A stretch of 64,000 bases of DNA from Nocardia arizonensis (lineage in GTDB: Bacteria > Actinomycetota > Actinomycetes > Mycobacteriales > Mycobacteriaceae), in assembly GCF_001310275.1 (NCBI RefSeq), contig NZ_LGYZ01000129.1:186001-250000 (forward strand). The letters run 5' to 3'. Position numbers and translations under genes: made by a program. This document shows positions 1 through 9,255 of this stretch, piece after piece; positions within the stretch are counted from its first letter, which is position 1; each line of letters begins with the position of its first letter. Below the pieces are notes generated by a model that saw only the letters and a program-made list of their open reading frames with translations, was not told the DNA's origin and searched no databases.

Positions 1-116
1 GCGACGGCGACGTAGGCGGGCTGTTTCTCGGCTCCGGCGGACTCCTCCACCGGAGGGCCGACCGATCGCACCGCACGACGGCGCGTGCGGTGATTATCGT
101 CGTTGATATCACTCAT
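1..116 (-). CDS. Mce-associated protein, N-terminal part (cut by window edge)
   Basis: Only about 38 codons are visible. The start is an ATG at 116 whose last bases overlap the TGA of mce4F (ATGA), so it is the next gene of the mce4 operon. The visible N-terminus is hydrophilic and basic (MSDINDDNHRTRRRAV...), which fits the cytoplasmic tail of Mce-associated (Mas) proteins; these follow mce genes in mycobacteria (Rv3493c position) and usually have one membrane segment and an extracytoplasmic domain. The diagnostic part lies outside the window, so the assignment rests mainly on position. Confidence 0.7.
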   Translation of the reverse strand, partial: MSDINDDNHRTRRRAVRSVGPPVEESAGAEKQPAYVAV

Positions 117-1534
117 CGTTGCTGCTCCTCGAGCATCGCTTGCCAGCTCGACGGTACCGTGCCCGAGCCGCCGGGGCCGACATCTCCCTGACGGTAGGTA
201 CGTCCCTCCGGGCCGATGTACACGCCCGTGGCCGGGTCGTAGGATCTCGCCACCGCGGGTGTGGTGTACGAGGCGGGCGCGGTGGACGCCTGACCAGGCG
301 AGCCGCCCGAAGCGGCGGGCGCGACCGGCTGCGGAGGACCGAACGGCGGATTGTTGCCCTCGGGCACGTATCCGGTGCGGCACAGCTCCGGCGTGGGCGC
401 GCGCACGCCGGGGAACTCCGCGCACGGTGTGTTCCTGATGCCGCGCACCTCGATCGGCGAATCCTGCGGCACCTTGCAGTACAACCCGGGCGGGGTGTCC
501 ACGGCGTTCAGCTCACTGGGCGATCGGCGCTGGTTCGCGGGCAGGAAGCCGGTGGTGCAGGCGGGCGGATCGTTGATGACGGCCATGAAGTCGACCATCG
601 CGCCGTACTGGACGGGTCCGCGGATGGCGGTCCGCAGCGCGGCGATCAGCGGCGGGAACACCACGAGCAGCTGTTCGACGCCCGCGTGATAGGTGACGCC
701 GACCTGACCGAGGCTCACCAGATTGGTCAGCAGCAGCGGCAGCGTCGGCTGCAACGACTGGAATTGCTCGGTGACGCGCCGCATGGCCGATGGCCCGTCG
801 CTCAGCACCGCACGCAGCGAGGGATCGTGGGCGCGCAGCTGATCGGTGACGGTGGCCAGATCGTTGGTCCAGGAACGAATCGCGGCATCGGACTCGATCT
901 GGGTGTCGAGCAGCGGTCCGATATCGTCCAGCAATTTCTTCGTCGGTTCGGCGCTGTTCTGCGCCTCTTGCACCAGCAGCGCGGCCGAGTCGAGGAATCG
1001 TTGCAGATCCGGCCCGGCGCCGTTGAACGCGCGGAACGCCTCATCGATGACCTGACGCAATCGGGTGTCGGCGATGCTGGACAGCAGCCGGTCGGTCTGA
1101 TCGAGCAACGCGCCGATATCCTGCGGCAGGCGGGTGCGCTCGACCGCGATCACCGATCCGTCGCGCAGGTTGCCTCCCTTGGGATTCTGCACCGGCACGA
1201 GGTCGACATACTGTTCGCCGATCGCGGACACGCTGCGCACCCAGGCGTCCACATCCGAGGGAATCTTGTAGTCGGAATCGATGGACAGTTTCGCGTCGAC
1301 GCCCGCCTTGGTCAGCGTGACCCCTTCGACCACACCGACATTCGTCCCGCGATAGGTGACATTGGCGTGTTCGTAGAGTCCGCCGGTCGCGGCGAGTTGC
1401 ACGGTGACCTCGTAGCGGCCGATGCCGAACATGGCGGGCAGCTTCACATAGACCCCGCCCATCACGACCAGGCCGATGACGGTGAGTACGCAGAAGATCG
1501 TCAGCTGTATGCGGACGAACCGGGTGAGGGTCAT
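113..1534 (-). CDS. mce4F: Mce4F, sterol-importer substrate-binding family protein
   Basis: Sixth Mce subunit of the Mce4 cholesterol importer, 473 residues. One membrane anchor is visible at about residues 8-30, followed by an MCE/MlaD domain (about 38-115, including the run YRGTNVGVVEGV) and a long helical region that in this family forms the hydrophobic tunnel across the periplasm. The C-terminal about 100 residues are Pro/Gly/Ser/Ala-rich and low-complexity. The ATG at 1534 overlaps the mce4E stop in an ATGA, which argues for translational coupling. The F assignment follows operon order and the absence of a lipobox. Confidence 0.93.
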   Translation of the reverse strand: MTLTRFVRIQLTIFCVLTVIGLVVMGGVYVKLPAMFGIGRYEVTVQLAATGGLYEHANVTYRGTNVGVVEGVTLTKAGVDAKLSIDSDYKIPSDVDAWVRSVSAIGEQYVDLVPVQNPKGGNLRDGSVIAVERTRLPQDIGALLDQTDRLLSSIADTRLRQVIDEAFRAFNGAGPDLQRFLDSAALLVQEAQNSAEPTKKLLDDIGPLLDTQIESDAAIRSWTNDLATVTDQLRAHDPSLRAVLSDGPSAMRRVTEQFQSLQPTLPLLLTNLVSLGQVGVTYHAGVEQLLVVFPPLIAALRTAIRGPVQYGAMVDFMAVINDPPACTTGFLPANQRRSPSELNAVDTPPGLYCKVPQDSPIEVRGIRNTPCAEFPGVRAPTPELCRTGYVPEGNNPPFGPPQPVAPAASGGSPGQASTAPASYTTPAVARSYDPATGVYIGPEGRTYRQGDVGPGGSGTVPSSWQAMLEEQQR

Positions 1535-2781
1535 CGGCCCGCACCTCCCTGCGGCGCGTTGTTACCCGGCAGCGGCACGGTCAGCCCGGGTATGGATGGC
1601 AGTCCAGGAATGGGCGGCAGGCCGGGGATGGCGGGTGTGGGCGCGGCACCCGCCGCAGGGGCGGGCTGGAGCGGTCCGGTGGCCGGATTGCCGTTCTGCG
1701 CCGCGGAATCCGGTGCGAAACTGCCGATCACGCCTTCGACGCCGCCGAAGCGGCCGCCCAGCGGCGTGCCGGTCAGCCAGTTCGAATCCAGTCGGCGCGC
1801 GGTCATGTCGACCGTGATGAACAGGTTCATGTAGTCGCCCTTGATCGCATTGCCGATGTTCTTCATCGGGAACGGGAAGGTCGGCAGGATCTTCAGCGAT
1901 TCCACGAGATTGGTGCCGGTATCGGCGAGGGTTTGCAGCACCGGCCCGAGGCTGCGCAGATTCGCCTTCAGGTTCTCCCCGCTCTGCTGCACGATCCGGC
2001 TGGTGACATCGCTGAGCTCGCCGACCGCGGTGATCGCCTCGGTGATGTTCGCGGTGCGGTCGGCCAGGATCTTCAGCGCCGGGTGTATCTGTTCGATGGC
2101 CCGCGCGACCACATCGCGCTGGACGGCGAACTGACCGCTGAGCCGGTCCAGCCCCTCCATGGCCGCGACGATGTCGCCGCGCTGTTTGTCCAGACCGGTG
2201 ATGAGCGTATTCAGCTGCGGGATGAGGTCGCGGATATCGTCCTCGCGACCCGACAGCGCCGCATTGAGTTCGTGGGTGATGGTCTCCAATTGCGCCAGAC
2301 CGCCGCCGTTGATCACGACCGACAGCGAGGAGAGCACCTGCTCGGTGGTCGGATACGCGCCCGCGCGTTCGAGCGGGATGAGATCGCCGTCGCGCAACTC
2401 GCCCACCGGCGGCACATCCTTCGGCGGCATCAATTCGAGGTGATTGCTGCCGAGCAGACTCGTCTGCCCGATCTTGGCGATCGCGTTGGCGGGCAGTTTC
2501 ACCTCGGGTTTCAACGCCACAGTGACCAGCGCGTGCCAGCCCTCGACTTCGATGCCGGTGACCGTGCCCACCGGCACGTCGTCGACGCGCACCGGCGAAT
2601 TACGGGTCAGCGTGGTCACGTTGGGCATCTGGATGCGCACGGTGTACCCGCCGTCGACGTTCACGGTCCCTGGCAGCGGCAGCGAATTCAGTCCGTCCCA
2701 CTGACATCCCGAGACGCCGGCCGCGACCGCGAGGCCGACGGCCAGTGCGGCCACCCGCCGCATCGAATGTCCTCGCCTCAT
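1531..2781 (-). CDS. mce4E: Mce4E, lipoprotein subunit of the Mce4 importer (LprN-type)
   Basis: 416 residues. The start chosen is the ATG at 2781, overlapping the mce4D TGA; an in-frame ATG at 2763 is an alternative. The N-terminus is a lipoprotein signal: MRRGHSMRR, a hydrophobic stretch, then the lipobox V-S-G-C with Cys about residue 27, so the mature protein should be lipid-anchored outside the membrane. An MCE domain follows (about 48-125), then a long helical region with heptad-like spacing. A lipobox in the fifth Mce protein is a family hallmark (LprN in M. tuberculosis). The C-terminus is a Pro/Gly-rich low-complexity tail. Confidence 0.93.
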   Translation of the reverse strand: MRRGHSMRRVAALAVGLAVAAGVSGCQWDGLNSLPLPGTVNVDGGYTVRIQMPNVTTLTRNSPVRVDDVPVGTVTGIEVEGWHALVTVALKPEVKLPANAIAKIGQTSLLGSNHLELMPPKDVPPVGELRDGDLIPLERAGAYPTTEQVLSSLSVVINGGGLAQLETITHELNAALSGREDDIRDLIPQLNTLITGLDKQRGDIVAAMEGLDRLSGQFAVQRDVVARAIEQIHPALKILADRTANITEAITAVGELSDVTSRIVQQSGENLKANLRSLGPVLQTLADTGTNLVESLKILPTFPFPMKNIGNAIKGDYMNLFITVDMTARRLDSNWLTGTPLGGRFGGVEGVIGSFAPDSAAQNGNPATGPLQPAPAAGAAPTPAIPGLPPIPGLPSIPGLTVPLPGNNAPQGGAGR

Positions 2782-4031
2782 CGCTGCCCTCCGGGAATGG
2801 CCAATCCTGCGACCCCGCTCGGGACCGTGACCTGGGTCTGCTTCGCGGCCACCCGGCCCTCCAGACTCGGATCGCTGTAGACGAGCTGATCCGGGAACGC
2901 CTGGACGCTGGTGGCGGGATTCAACATGATCGGCGCGTAGTTCATCGCCAGCGAACTGATGATCGGTGCGAGATATTGCGCGCACAGGTCGGCGCTGCGA
3001 TCGGAGTTGTCGTATTCGATCGCCCGGATCGATCCGCACAGGAAGTTCAGCGGGTCGGCGGTGTTGTTCAACGCGATCGCGCCGGTGAGCGTGCCCTGGG
3101 CGGGCTTGTATATCTGGTAGAAGTTCACCAGCGCGGTCGGGCCGGAGTGCAGCACCCGCTCGATCTCGGGGCGCTTGTCGTTCAACTGCTGGGTCACCGC
3201 GCTCAATCGCTGCACGCCCTCGGTCAACTCGTCGCCGCCGCCGTCGAGGAATCGCTTCACATCCCTCAGCGCGATATCCAGATTGTCCAGTCCCGCACCG
3301 AGATCGGTGGCGGTGTCGCCGAGCACCTCCGACACCGAGGCAAGCCGGTTGCCGAACTGCACGATCTGCTCGTTGCTCGAGGAGAGCACCTCCACGAAGC
3401 GCTGGAGGTTGCGGATGGTGCCGAACAGATCGGTGCGACCGTCGGAGAGGGTGGTCAGCGTCGCCGACAGTTCGCGCAGGGTGTCACGCAGGCGCTGACC
3501 GTTGCCGTCGAGATTGTCGGCGGCGGTGTTGACGAAACGTCCGAACGAACCCTGCTGGTCGTCACCGACCGGCCCGAGTGTCGTCGCCAGCTTCGACAGC
3601 TCGGCCTTGATATCGTCCCATTCCACCGGCACCGCGGTGCGCTCGATCGGAATCTGGGCGTTGTCGGCCAGTTTCGCTCCGCCGGTGTAGGCCGGGGCCA
3701 ACTGGACGAAGCGGGCCGAGACCAGCGACGGCGAGATGAGGACCGCGCGCGCGTCGGCGGGTATGTCGACCCCGCGGTCGAGGGTCACCTCCACGCGCAC
3801 TCGATCCCGGCCGGGTTCGACCGCGTCGATGCGGCCCACCTTGACCCCGAGTACGCGCACGTCGTCGCCCACGTACAGGCCGTTGGTGGACGGGAAGAAG
3901 ATGGTGATGTTCGTTTTTCCCAGCCTGCTGAGACCGGTGTAGGCGACGAAGACGACCAGTGCGGTGACCAGCACGCCCACGACGACGACAACCCAGCGCG
4001 GGGTCCTTCTGACGGTGTTCGAGATGCTCAT
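2778..4031 (-). CDS. mce4D: Mce4D, importer subunit
   Basis: 417 residues from the ATG at 4031 (MSISNTVRRTPRW), which overlaps the mce4C stop as ATGA; longer upstream readings in this frame are shadows of mce4C. A strongly hydrophobic anchor of V/L/A residues at about 13-34 precedes an MCE domain containing STNGLYVGDDVRVLGVKVG, where the GxxVxxxGxxVG pattern is typical of MlaD-like domains. The remaining about 280 residues are predicted helical. It is one of six Mce subunits expected to form the hetero-hexameric tube that passes sterol from the outer mycolate layer to the YrbE permeases. Confidence 0.92.
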   Translation of the reverse strand: MSISNTVRRTPRWVVVVVGVLVTALVVFVAYTGLSRLGKTNITIFFPSTNGLYVGDDVRVLGVKVGRIDAVEPGRDRVRVEVTLDRGVDIPADARAVLISPSLVSARFVQLAPAYTGGAKLADNAQIPIERTAVPVEWDDIKAELSKLATTLGPVGDDQQGSFGRFVNTAADNLDGNGQRLRDTLRELSATLTTLSDGRTDLFGTIRNLQRFVEVLSSSNEQIVQFGNRLASVSEVLGDTATDLGAGLDNLDIALRDVKRFLDGGGDELTEGVQRLSAVTQQLNDKRPEIERVLHSGPTALVNFYQIYKPAQGTLTGAIALNNTADPLNFLCGSIRAIEYDNSDRSADLCAQYLAPIISSLAMNYAPIMLNPATSVQAFPDQLVYSDPSLEGRVAAKQTQVTVPSGVAGLAIPGGQR

Positions 4032-5095
4032 CGCGGCGGTTCCTGTTGCGCGGGCTCGATGGACGGCGGGGCCGGGTGGGTGAAGATGTTGCGCAGGTCG
4101 TTCGGCAGTTGTTCCGGCCAGACCAGCGCGTCGACCAACGGCCGCAGCTCGGTACTGGTCGCGTTGACCACGTAGGCGTTGAACCACGGGCCGTTGCCGA
4201 CCTGTTCGCCCAGCGCCGCCGCGTACGGTCCGACCCGGTCCAGCGCCCCGTCGAGGTTCTGCTTGTTGCGCTGCAACAGCGCCAGCACCGAATTCAGCCG
4301 TTCCAGCGCCGGTTTCAGCTGGGCCTCATTGTCGGCGACCAGCCCCGACAATTGCTGGGCGACCTGGTTGACGTAGACGATGAGCTGGCCGATGGCCCCG
4401 CGGCGGCGGTCTAGTTCGCCGAGCAGGCTGTTGCCGTCCAGCAGCAGCGCGTTGATCTGGCCGCTGCGGTCGGCCAGGATCTTGGTGACGTTCTGTGCGC
4501 TGCTCAGCAGTTGGGTCAGCGCTTCGTCGCGGGCGTTGATACTGCGGGAGAGCGCGGTCACCCCGTCGAGTGCGGATCGCAGCGGCGCGGGGGTGTCGGC
4601 GAAGGTCGCCGAGAGCGCGTCGAGTGTCTGGTCCACCTTCTGGAGATCCAGTTCGTCCACCGTATTGGTGAGATCGCCGAGCGCCTGTTGCAGCGAATAC
4701 GGTGAGGTCGTCCGTTCCAGCGGAATCGTGTCGTCCACTCGTAGCGCGCCGGAACCGTCGGGGTTCAGTTCGAGGGATTTGCGGCCGAGCACCGTATTGG
4801 TCTTGATGGCCGCGGTGGTCTTCGTGCCGAGCACGATCGACTCATCGAGAGTGAAGCTGACGAGTACCTTGGCCCCGTCGAGTTCGACATTGTCGACCTG
4901 CCCGCTGCGCACACCGGCGACCTGTACCGGATCACCCGGGACGAGTCCGCCCGCGTCCGCGAAATAGGCGGTGAAGCTCGCCCCGCTGCGGATGAACGGC
5001 AGCTGGTCGAATTGGAGGGCCGACAGCGCCACCGACATGGCGACCACGATGCCGACCACGCCGATGGTCACGACACGTGAGGGCTGCTCAGCCAT
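4028..5095 (-). CDS. mce4C: Mce4C, importer subunit
   Basis: 355 residues starting at the ATG at 5095 (MAEQPSRVVTIG), which lies inside the last codons of mce4B so the two genes overlap by 8 bp. An N-terminal membrane segment spans about residues 8-28, and the MCE domain (about 36-115) includes FADAGGLVPGDPVQVAGVRSG. The rest is a long helical region with several Asp/Leu-rich stretches. Unlike Mce4F and Mce4E it lacks an extended Pro-rich tail. Role and location as for the other Mce4 subunits; the C assignment follows operon order. Confidence 0.92.
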   Translation of the reverse strand: MAEQPSRVVTIGVVGIVVAMSVALSALQFDQLPFIRSGASFTAYFADAGGLVPGDPVQVAGVRSGQVDNVELDGAKVLVSFTLDESIVLGTKTTAAIKTNTVLGRKSLELNPDGSGALRVDDTIPLERTTSPYSLQQALGDLTNTVDELDLQKVDQTLDALSATFADTPAPLRSALDGVTALSRSINARDEALTQLLSSAQNVTKILADRSGQINALLLDGNSLLGELDRRRGAIGQLIVYVNQVAQQLSGLVADNEAQLKPALERLNSVLALLQRNKQNLDGALDRVGPYAAALGEQVGNGPWFNAYVVNATSTELRPLVDALVWPEQLPNDLRNIFTHPAPPSIEPAQQEPPR

Positions 5096-6116
5096 TCTTG
5101 GTACACCTTCCGGTCGCCTGCAAACCGGGCATCTTGACCTCCATCGTCTGCCCGTCGGGTCCGTCGACGAGGAAGTTGGTCCCGCAGACGTAGAGCTGGA
5201 GGAACGATCCGTACGCGCCGATACGGATGAGCTTCTTGTAGGTGTCGGGCAACCGCTCAAGCACCCACTGCAAGGTGTCGGAGCCCTCGTCCAGATTGGT
5301 GGCGACCCGCCCGGTCTGCTCGATCGTGTCGCGCAGATCGGGGCGCGCGGTGGCGAGCAGATTCGTCAGATCGCCGGTGGCGCCCGCGATACGCGGGATG
5401 GCGTCGCCGATCGGGTCCTTGTTCGCGGCCAGACCGCTGATCAGCCGCTGCAACTGGTCGAGGGTGGTGGCGAACTGGTCGCCGCGTTCGTCGATCGTCT
5501 TCAGCACCGTGTTGAGGTTGTCGATGACGCTGCCGATCAGCCTGTCGCGATCGGCCAGGGTCTGAGCGAACGAGCCGCCGCTGTTCAGCAGTTCCACCAG
5601 CGTTCCGCCCTGCCCTTGGAAGATCCGCAACAGCGCCGCGGTCAGATCGTTGACCTGCGCCGGGTCGAGACCGCGCAGCAGCGGTTTGAAACCGCCGAGC
5701 AGCAGGTCCAGATCCAGTGCGGGCGCGGTCTTGTCGGTGTCGATGGTGCCGCCCGAGCGCAGTATCTTGGCGGCGCCGGGGCCGTCGAGCAGTTCCAGGT
5801 ACCGGTCGCCGACCAGGTTCTCGTAGCGGATGGTGGCCCTGGTACTGGTGAGCAGGGTGTATTTGCGGTCGACGTCGAATTCGACATGCGCCTGGTGGTC
5901 CTTGCCCACCTTCACCGACGTGACGGAGCCGACCGGCACTCCCGCGATGCGCACCTTCGCGCCGGGCAGCATGCCCGACGAGCTGGTGAACACCGCGTGA
6001 TAGCCGTACTCCCGGGCGAAGCGGACCTGACTGAACACAATGGCCAGGCCCGCGAAGACCAGTGCCATCACAATCGTGAAGATCGCCAGTTTGACCGTCG
6101 TGGCGGTATTTTTCAC
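5088..6116 (-). CDS. mce4B: Mce4B, importer subunit
   Basis: 342 residues. Translation begins at a GTG (6116-6114) overlapping the mce4A stop codon as GTGA. The N-terminus MKNTATTVK leads into a hydrophobic anchor (about 9-30), then an MCE domain containing FTSSSGMLPGAKVRIAGVPVG, followed by a helical region. The C-terminus is short and ends in a Cys-containing stretch (TGRCTKNG) with no low-complexity tail, as is usual for MceB proteins. It is an extracytoplasmic, membrane-anchored importer component. Confidence 0.92.
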   Translation of the reverse strand: MKNTATTVKLAIFTIVMALVFAGLAIVFSQVRFAREYGYHAVFTSSSGMLPGAKVRIAGVPVGSVTSVKVGKDHQAHVEFDVDRKYTLLTSTRATIRYENLVGDRYLELLDGPGAAKILRSGGTIDTDKTAPALDLDLLLGGFKPLLRGLDPAQVNDLTAALLRIFQGQGGTLVELLNSGGSFAQTLADRDRLIGSVIDNLNTVLKTIDERGDQFATTLDQLQRLISGLAANKDPIGDAIPRIAGATGDLTNLLATARPDLRDTIEQTGRVATNLDEGSDTLQWVLERLPDTYKKLIRIGAYGSFLQLYVCGTNFLVDGPDGQTMEVKMPGLQATGRCTKNG

Positions 6117-7333
6117 CGTGCCCCCATACCCGGTAGCCCGGCGAACAGCAACTGGAACACCTTGGGCGAATCGTTGACAGTGCTCGGGCCCGCATTCGGC
6201 GCGTACGGAGACCCTTGGTTGGTGTCGGTGACCACGTAGTTCGAGTGGCTGCCCGGTACCCGGTCGACCACACCCTCGCAGCGCGGACCGCCGGTGGCGT
6301 TGACCTTGGGCAGGTCATTCGGATACTGGTATGGCGGCGCGCCGGCCATGAAGTTGGTGTTCATGCCGATACCGGGCAGCACTCCGCCGAATATCTGCTC
6401 GGCCAGCGGCATCAGCCCGCCGACACCGACGATCACGCATTCGAGCGCGGGCGCGTAACCGTTGAGCAGCTTCGTGGTCGGGCGCAGCAGCGCCAGACTC
6501 GCGTTCAGATTCGGTTCGTTCTCCCGCAGCACCGCGCCCGCGGTGTCGCCGAGGCCGATCAGATTGGCCAGCACGGTGTCGAGGTTGCCCTGCTCGTCGA
6601 CGAAGGTGGCGCTGGTGAAGGTCGCGTTGTCGACGGTGCGCAGCAGATCGGCGGCCGAACCGGAGTAGATATCGGTGACGGTCGTCGTCTTCCGTAGATC
6701 AGCGCGCAGGGTCGGCAGATACGGATTGATATCGCGCAGATACGCATCGCTCGTACCGAGCAATTCACCCAATTTCTGGCCGCGGCCGTCGAGCGCCGCA
6801 CCGAGGGCGGCCATGGTCGCGTTCAATTTCTCGGGCTCGAGTTGGGCGAGCACATCCGACAGGTGCTGGAACAGCGTATTGAATTCGACGGTCACCTGCG
6901 TCGCCGACACCGTCGATCCCGGCGTCAGCGGTGTCTCGGAGGGCTTATCGGGAATGATGAAATTGACGTACTTGGCGCCGAATACCGTGGTCGACCGGAT
7001 ATCCACACCCGCGTTCGACGGAATCTGCTTCAGCTTGGCCGGTGACATCGCCAGGTGCAGCACCGCGCGGTCGTCCCCGAGGTCGATCGAGGTCACCCGG
7101 CCGACCTCCACGCCGCGGACCTTGACCTTGGCGTCGTTGTCGAGCACGAGACCGCTGCGCGGCGCCTCCACAAGGATGGTCGAGGTCGGGGTGAATCCGC
7201 CGACGAACATCACCATTGCGACCGCGACCACCGCGACCATCACCAGGATCATCGCCAGGCCTGCCAATCGCACGCCCAGCCCGCCACGCAACGCGTTCAT
7301 GACGCTGTTTTCCGATTGATTCGAATCCGTCAT
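6113..7333 (-). CDS. mce4A: Mce4A, importer subunit
   Basis: 406 residues, ATG at 7333, six bases after the yrbE4B stop. A hydrophobic anchor (about residues 21-46, rich in V/A/M) is preceded by a cytoplasmic tail of about 20 residues. The MCE domain (about 52-130) has the pattern VLDNDAKVKVRGVEVGRV. In M. tuberculosis Mce4A is needed for cholesterol uptake and growth on cholesterol. It is the first of the six Mce genes and is co-transcribed with the YrbE permeases, almost certainly from the KstR-controlled promoter at about 9.04 kb. Confidence 0.93.
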   Translation of the reverse strand: MTDSNQSENSVMNALRGGLGVRLAGLAMILVMVAVVAVAMVMFVGGFTPTSTILVEAPRSGLVLDNDAKVKVRGVEVGRVTSIDLGDDRAVLHLAMSPAKLKQIPSNAGVDIRSTTVFGAKYVNFIIPDKPSETPLTPGSTVSATQVTVEFNTLFQHLSDVLAQLEPEKLNATMAALGAALDGRGQKLGELLGTSDAYLRDINPYLPTLRADLRKTTTVTDIYSGSAADLLRTVDNATFTSATFVDEQGNLDTVLANLIGLGDTAGAVLRENEPNLNASLALLRPTTKLLNGYAPALECVIVGVGGLMPLAEQIFGGVLPGIGMNTNFMAGAPPYQYPNDLPKVNATGGPRCEGVVDRVPGSHSNYVVTDTNQGSPYAPNAGPSTVNDSPKVFQLLFAGLPGMGAR

Positions 7334-7339
7334 TTCGCT

Positions 7340-8191
7340 TTACCCGGAGAGATGGAAGTTGCCCGAAGTTCCGTAGATCGCCAGCGAGATCAACAGCGTC
7401 ACCGTGACCACCGCGACCAGCGAGGCCCGCACCGCATTGCCCACCGCGACACCGACGCCCACCGGGCCGCCCGTGGCGTTGTAGCCGTAATAGGTGTGGA
7501 TCATCATGACCGCAAGCGCCATGAAGATCGCCTGCGCGAATGACCAGAGAATATCGCTCGGAATCAGGAACGTGGAGAAGTAATGGTCGTAAACGCCCGA
7601 TGACTGGCCGTAGATGACGACCGTGGCGAATCGGGCGGCGATGAAGGAGGCGATCACCGCGAGCGCGTAGAGCGGGATGATCGCGATCATGCCCGCCAGC
7701 ACCCGGGTGCTCACCAGATACGGGACCGGCCGGATCGCCATGGATTCCAGCGCGTCGATCTCCTCGGCCACCCGCATCGCACCAAGTTGCGCGGTCGAAC
7801 CGGCGCCGATGGTGGCCGCCAACCCGATACCCGAGATCACCGGGGCGGCGATGCGGACATTGATGAAGGCCGAGAAGAAGCCCGTCAATGCCTCGATACC
7901 GATATTGCCCAGTGAGCTGTAGCCCTGCACGGCGATGGTGCCGCCGGTGAACAGGGTAAGGAAGCCCACGATGACGACGGTGCCGCCGATGACCGCCAGT
8001 GCGCCGCTGCCCATGCTGATCTCGGCGATGAGCCGGATGGTCTCGGTGCGGTAGTGCACCAAGGCCCTTGGGATGGAGGCGATGCTCTGCCCGTAGAAGA
8101 CCGCGTGTTTGCCGACCGAGTCGAGCGAGTTCGACACTCTGCGCACCCGGCGCACGGCTTTCGGGAAACGGGACTGCAATACGAAGGCCAT
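7340..8191 (-). CDS. yrbE4B: YrbE4B, permease of the Mce4 importer
   Basis: 283 residues, MlaE/YrbE family integral membrane protein. Several hydrophobic segments are visible (for example about 55-85, 110-140 and 165-190), together with the conserved cytoplasmic loop AMRVAEEIDALESMAIRPVPYLV, in which EEIDALE is the signature thought to contact the Mce ATPase. It pairs with YrbE4A to form the transmembrane channel. The ATPase (MceG/MkL) is not encoded here and in relatives lies elsewhere and serves several Mce systems. It starts four bases after the yrbE4A stop. Confidence 0.93.
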   Translation of the reverse strand: MAFVLQSRFPKAVRRVRRVSNSLDSVGKHAVFYGQSIASIPRALVHYRTETIRLIAEISMGSGALAVIGGTVVIVGFLTLFTGGTIAVQGYSSLGNIGIEALTGFFSAFINVRIAAPVISGIGLAATIGAGSTAQLGAMRVAEEIDALESMAIRPVPYLVSTRVLAGMIAIIPLYALAVIASFIAARFATVVIYGQSSGVYDHYFSTFLIPSDILWSFAQAIFMALAVMMIHTYYGYNATGGPVGVGVAVGNAVRASLVAVVTVTLLISLAIYGTSGNFHLSG

Positions 8192-8195
8192 CGGA

Positions 8196-8960
8196 TCACC
8201 GCACCGTGAACTTGATGCCGACCGCGGTGACCACGACGTTCACCACGAACAGGGCCATGAAGGCGAAGACGACGGTCTGGTTGACCGCGTCGCCCACACT
8301 CTTCGGTCCGCCCCTCACATTGAGACCGAGGTAGCAGGCGACCAATCCCGCGATGAGGCCGAACAATCCGGCCTTCACCTCGGAGATGACGAGTTCGGGC
8401 AGATGGGTCAGCAGCGTGATGCCGTTGACGAAGGCGCCCGGGTTCACGTCCTGGAGCAGGACCGAGAACAGGAAGCCGCCGAGGATGCCGATGGTGCAGA
8501 CCAGGCCGTTGAGCATGAGCGCAACGAACATCGAGGCCAGCACCCGGGGCACCACGAGTCGCTGTACCGGGTCGATGCCGAGTACCCGCATCGCGTCGAT
8601 CTCCTCGCGGATGGTTCGCGCGCCGAGGTCGGCGCAGATGGCGGTGGCGCCCGCGCCCGCCACGATCAGCACGGTCACGATCGGGCCGACCTGGGTGACG
8701 GCGCCGAAGGCCGCACCCGCGCCGCTGAGGTCGGCGGCGCCTATCTCGCGTAACAGAATATTCAGCGTGAAGCTCACCAGCACGGTGAACGGGATGGCGA
8801 CCAGCAGGGTCGGCACGAGCGATACCCGTGCGATGAACCAGGACTGATCGATGAACTCACGCGCTTGAAAGGGCCTGCGGATGCTCGCGCGGGCGACGGA
8901 GGCGGTGAGTTCGAAGAACCCGCCTACCGCCCGCAACGGCACAGCAAGGACCTCGTTCAT
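8196..8960 (-). CDS. yrbE4A: YrbE4A, permease of the Mce4 importer
   Basis: 254 residues from the ATG at 8960 (MNEVLAVPLRAVGG). This start is preferred over an ATG at 8999 because a strong AAGGAGG sits eight bases before it. MlaE/YrbE family: multiple hydrophobic segments and the loop RTIREEIDAMRVLGIDPVQRLV, the counterpart of the EEIDALE motif in YrbE4B. It is the first gene of the mce4 operon, with a KstR-type operator 77 bases upstream at 9037-9050, so sterol-dependent derepression of the whole importer is expected. Confidence 0.93.
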   Translation of the reverse strand: MNEVLAVPLRAVGGFFELTASVARASIRRPFQAREFIDQSWFIARVSLVPTLLVAIPFTVLVSFTLNILLREIGAADLSGAGAAFGAVTQVGPIVTVLIVAGAGATAICADLGARTIREEIDAMRVLGIDPVQRLVVPRVLASMFVALMLNGLVCTIGILGGFLFSVLLQDVNPGAFVNGITLLTHLPELVISEVKAGLFGLIAGLVACYLGLNVRGGPKSVGDAVNQTVVFAFMALFVVNVVVTAVGIKFTVR

Positions 8961-9036
8961 TCGCGATCCTCCTTGCTCAACGTGCTCGGGTTTACCCACG
9001 ACACGCCCGAACCACGGGCACCGTCGCCGGAATGAT

Positions 9037-9050
9037 TAGAACATGTTCAT
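9037..9050. promoter_or_regulatory. KstR operator upstream of yrbE4A-mce4
   Basis: TAGAACATGTTCAT matches the reported KstR motif TNNAACNNGTTNNA except for the last base. It lies in the 295-bp gap between yrbE4A and hsd4A, the only sizeable gap upstream of the importer operon. KstR is the TetR-family repressor of the first part of cholesterol catabolism, released by CoA thioesters of sterol intermediates. Nothing else recognisable was seen in the gap. Confidence 0.85.
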
Positions 9051-9255
9051 CTCATCGGCGCGCAGCTTTCGCCCACTTTGAACTGCAATTTTCAAGTACT
9101 CGGCTCACTTATTTGGAACACGTATCAGTTTGGTGCCCGTGATGCGTGTGAGGCACCACACACCAGACTCCCATGTCTACCAAGTGCCGGAGCGGTGATC
9201 AACGGTTGGACAACTGTTCAGTAGCGAAGCGACGGCACCGGCCGACGCTTCGCGA

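Noticed and set aside
119..1834. Long plus-strand open frames opposite the mce4 genes (also about 1933-2880, 2745-4175 and 4971-6239)
   Set aside because: They are antisense to a continuous, overlapping operon with clear Mce domains. Their translations are Arg/Gly/His-rich and without recognisable domains, as expected for shadow frames in high-GC DNA.
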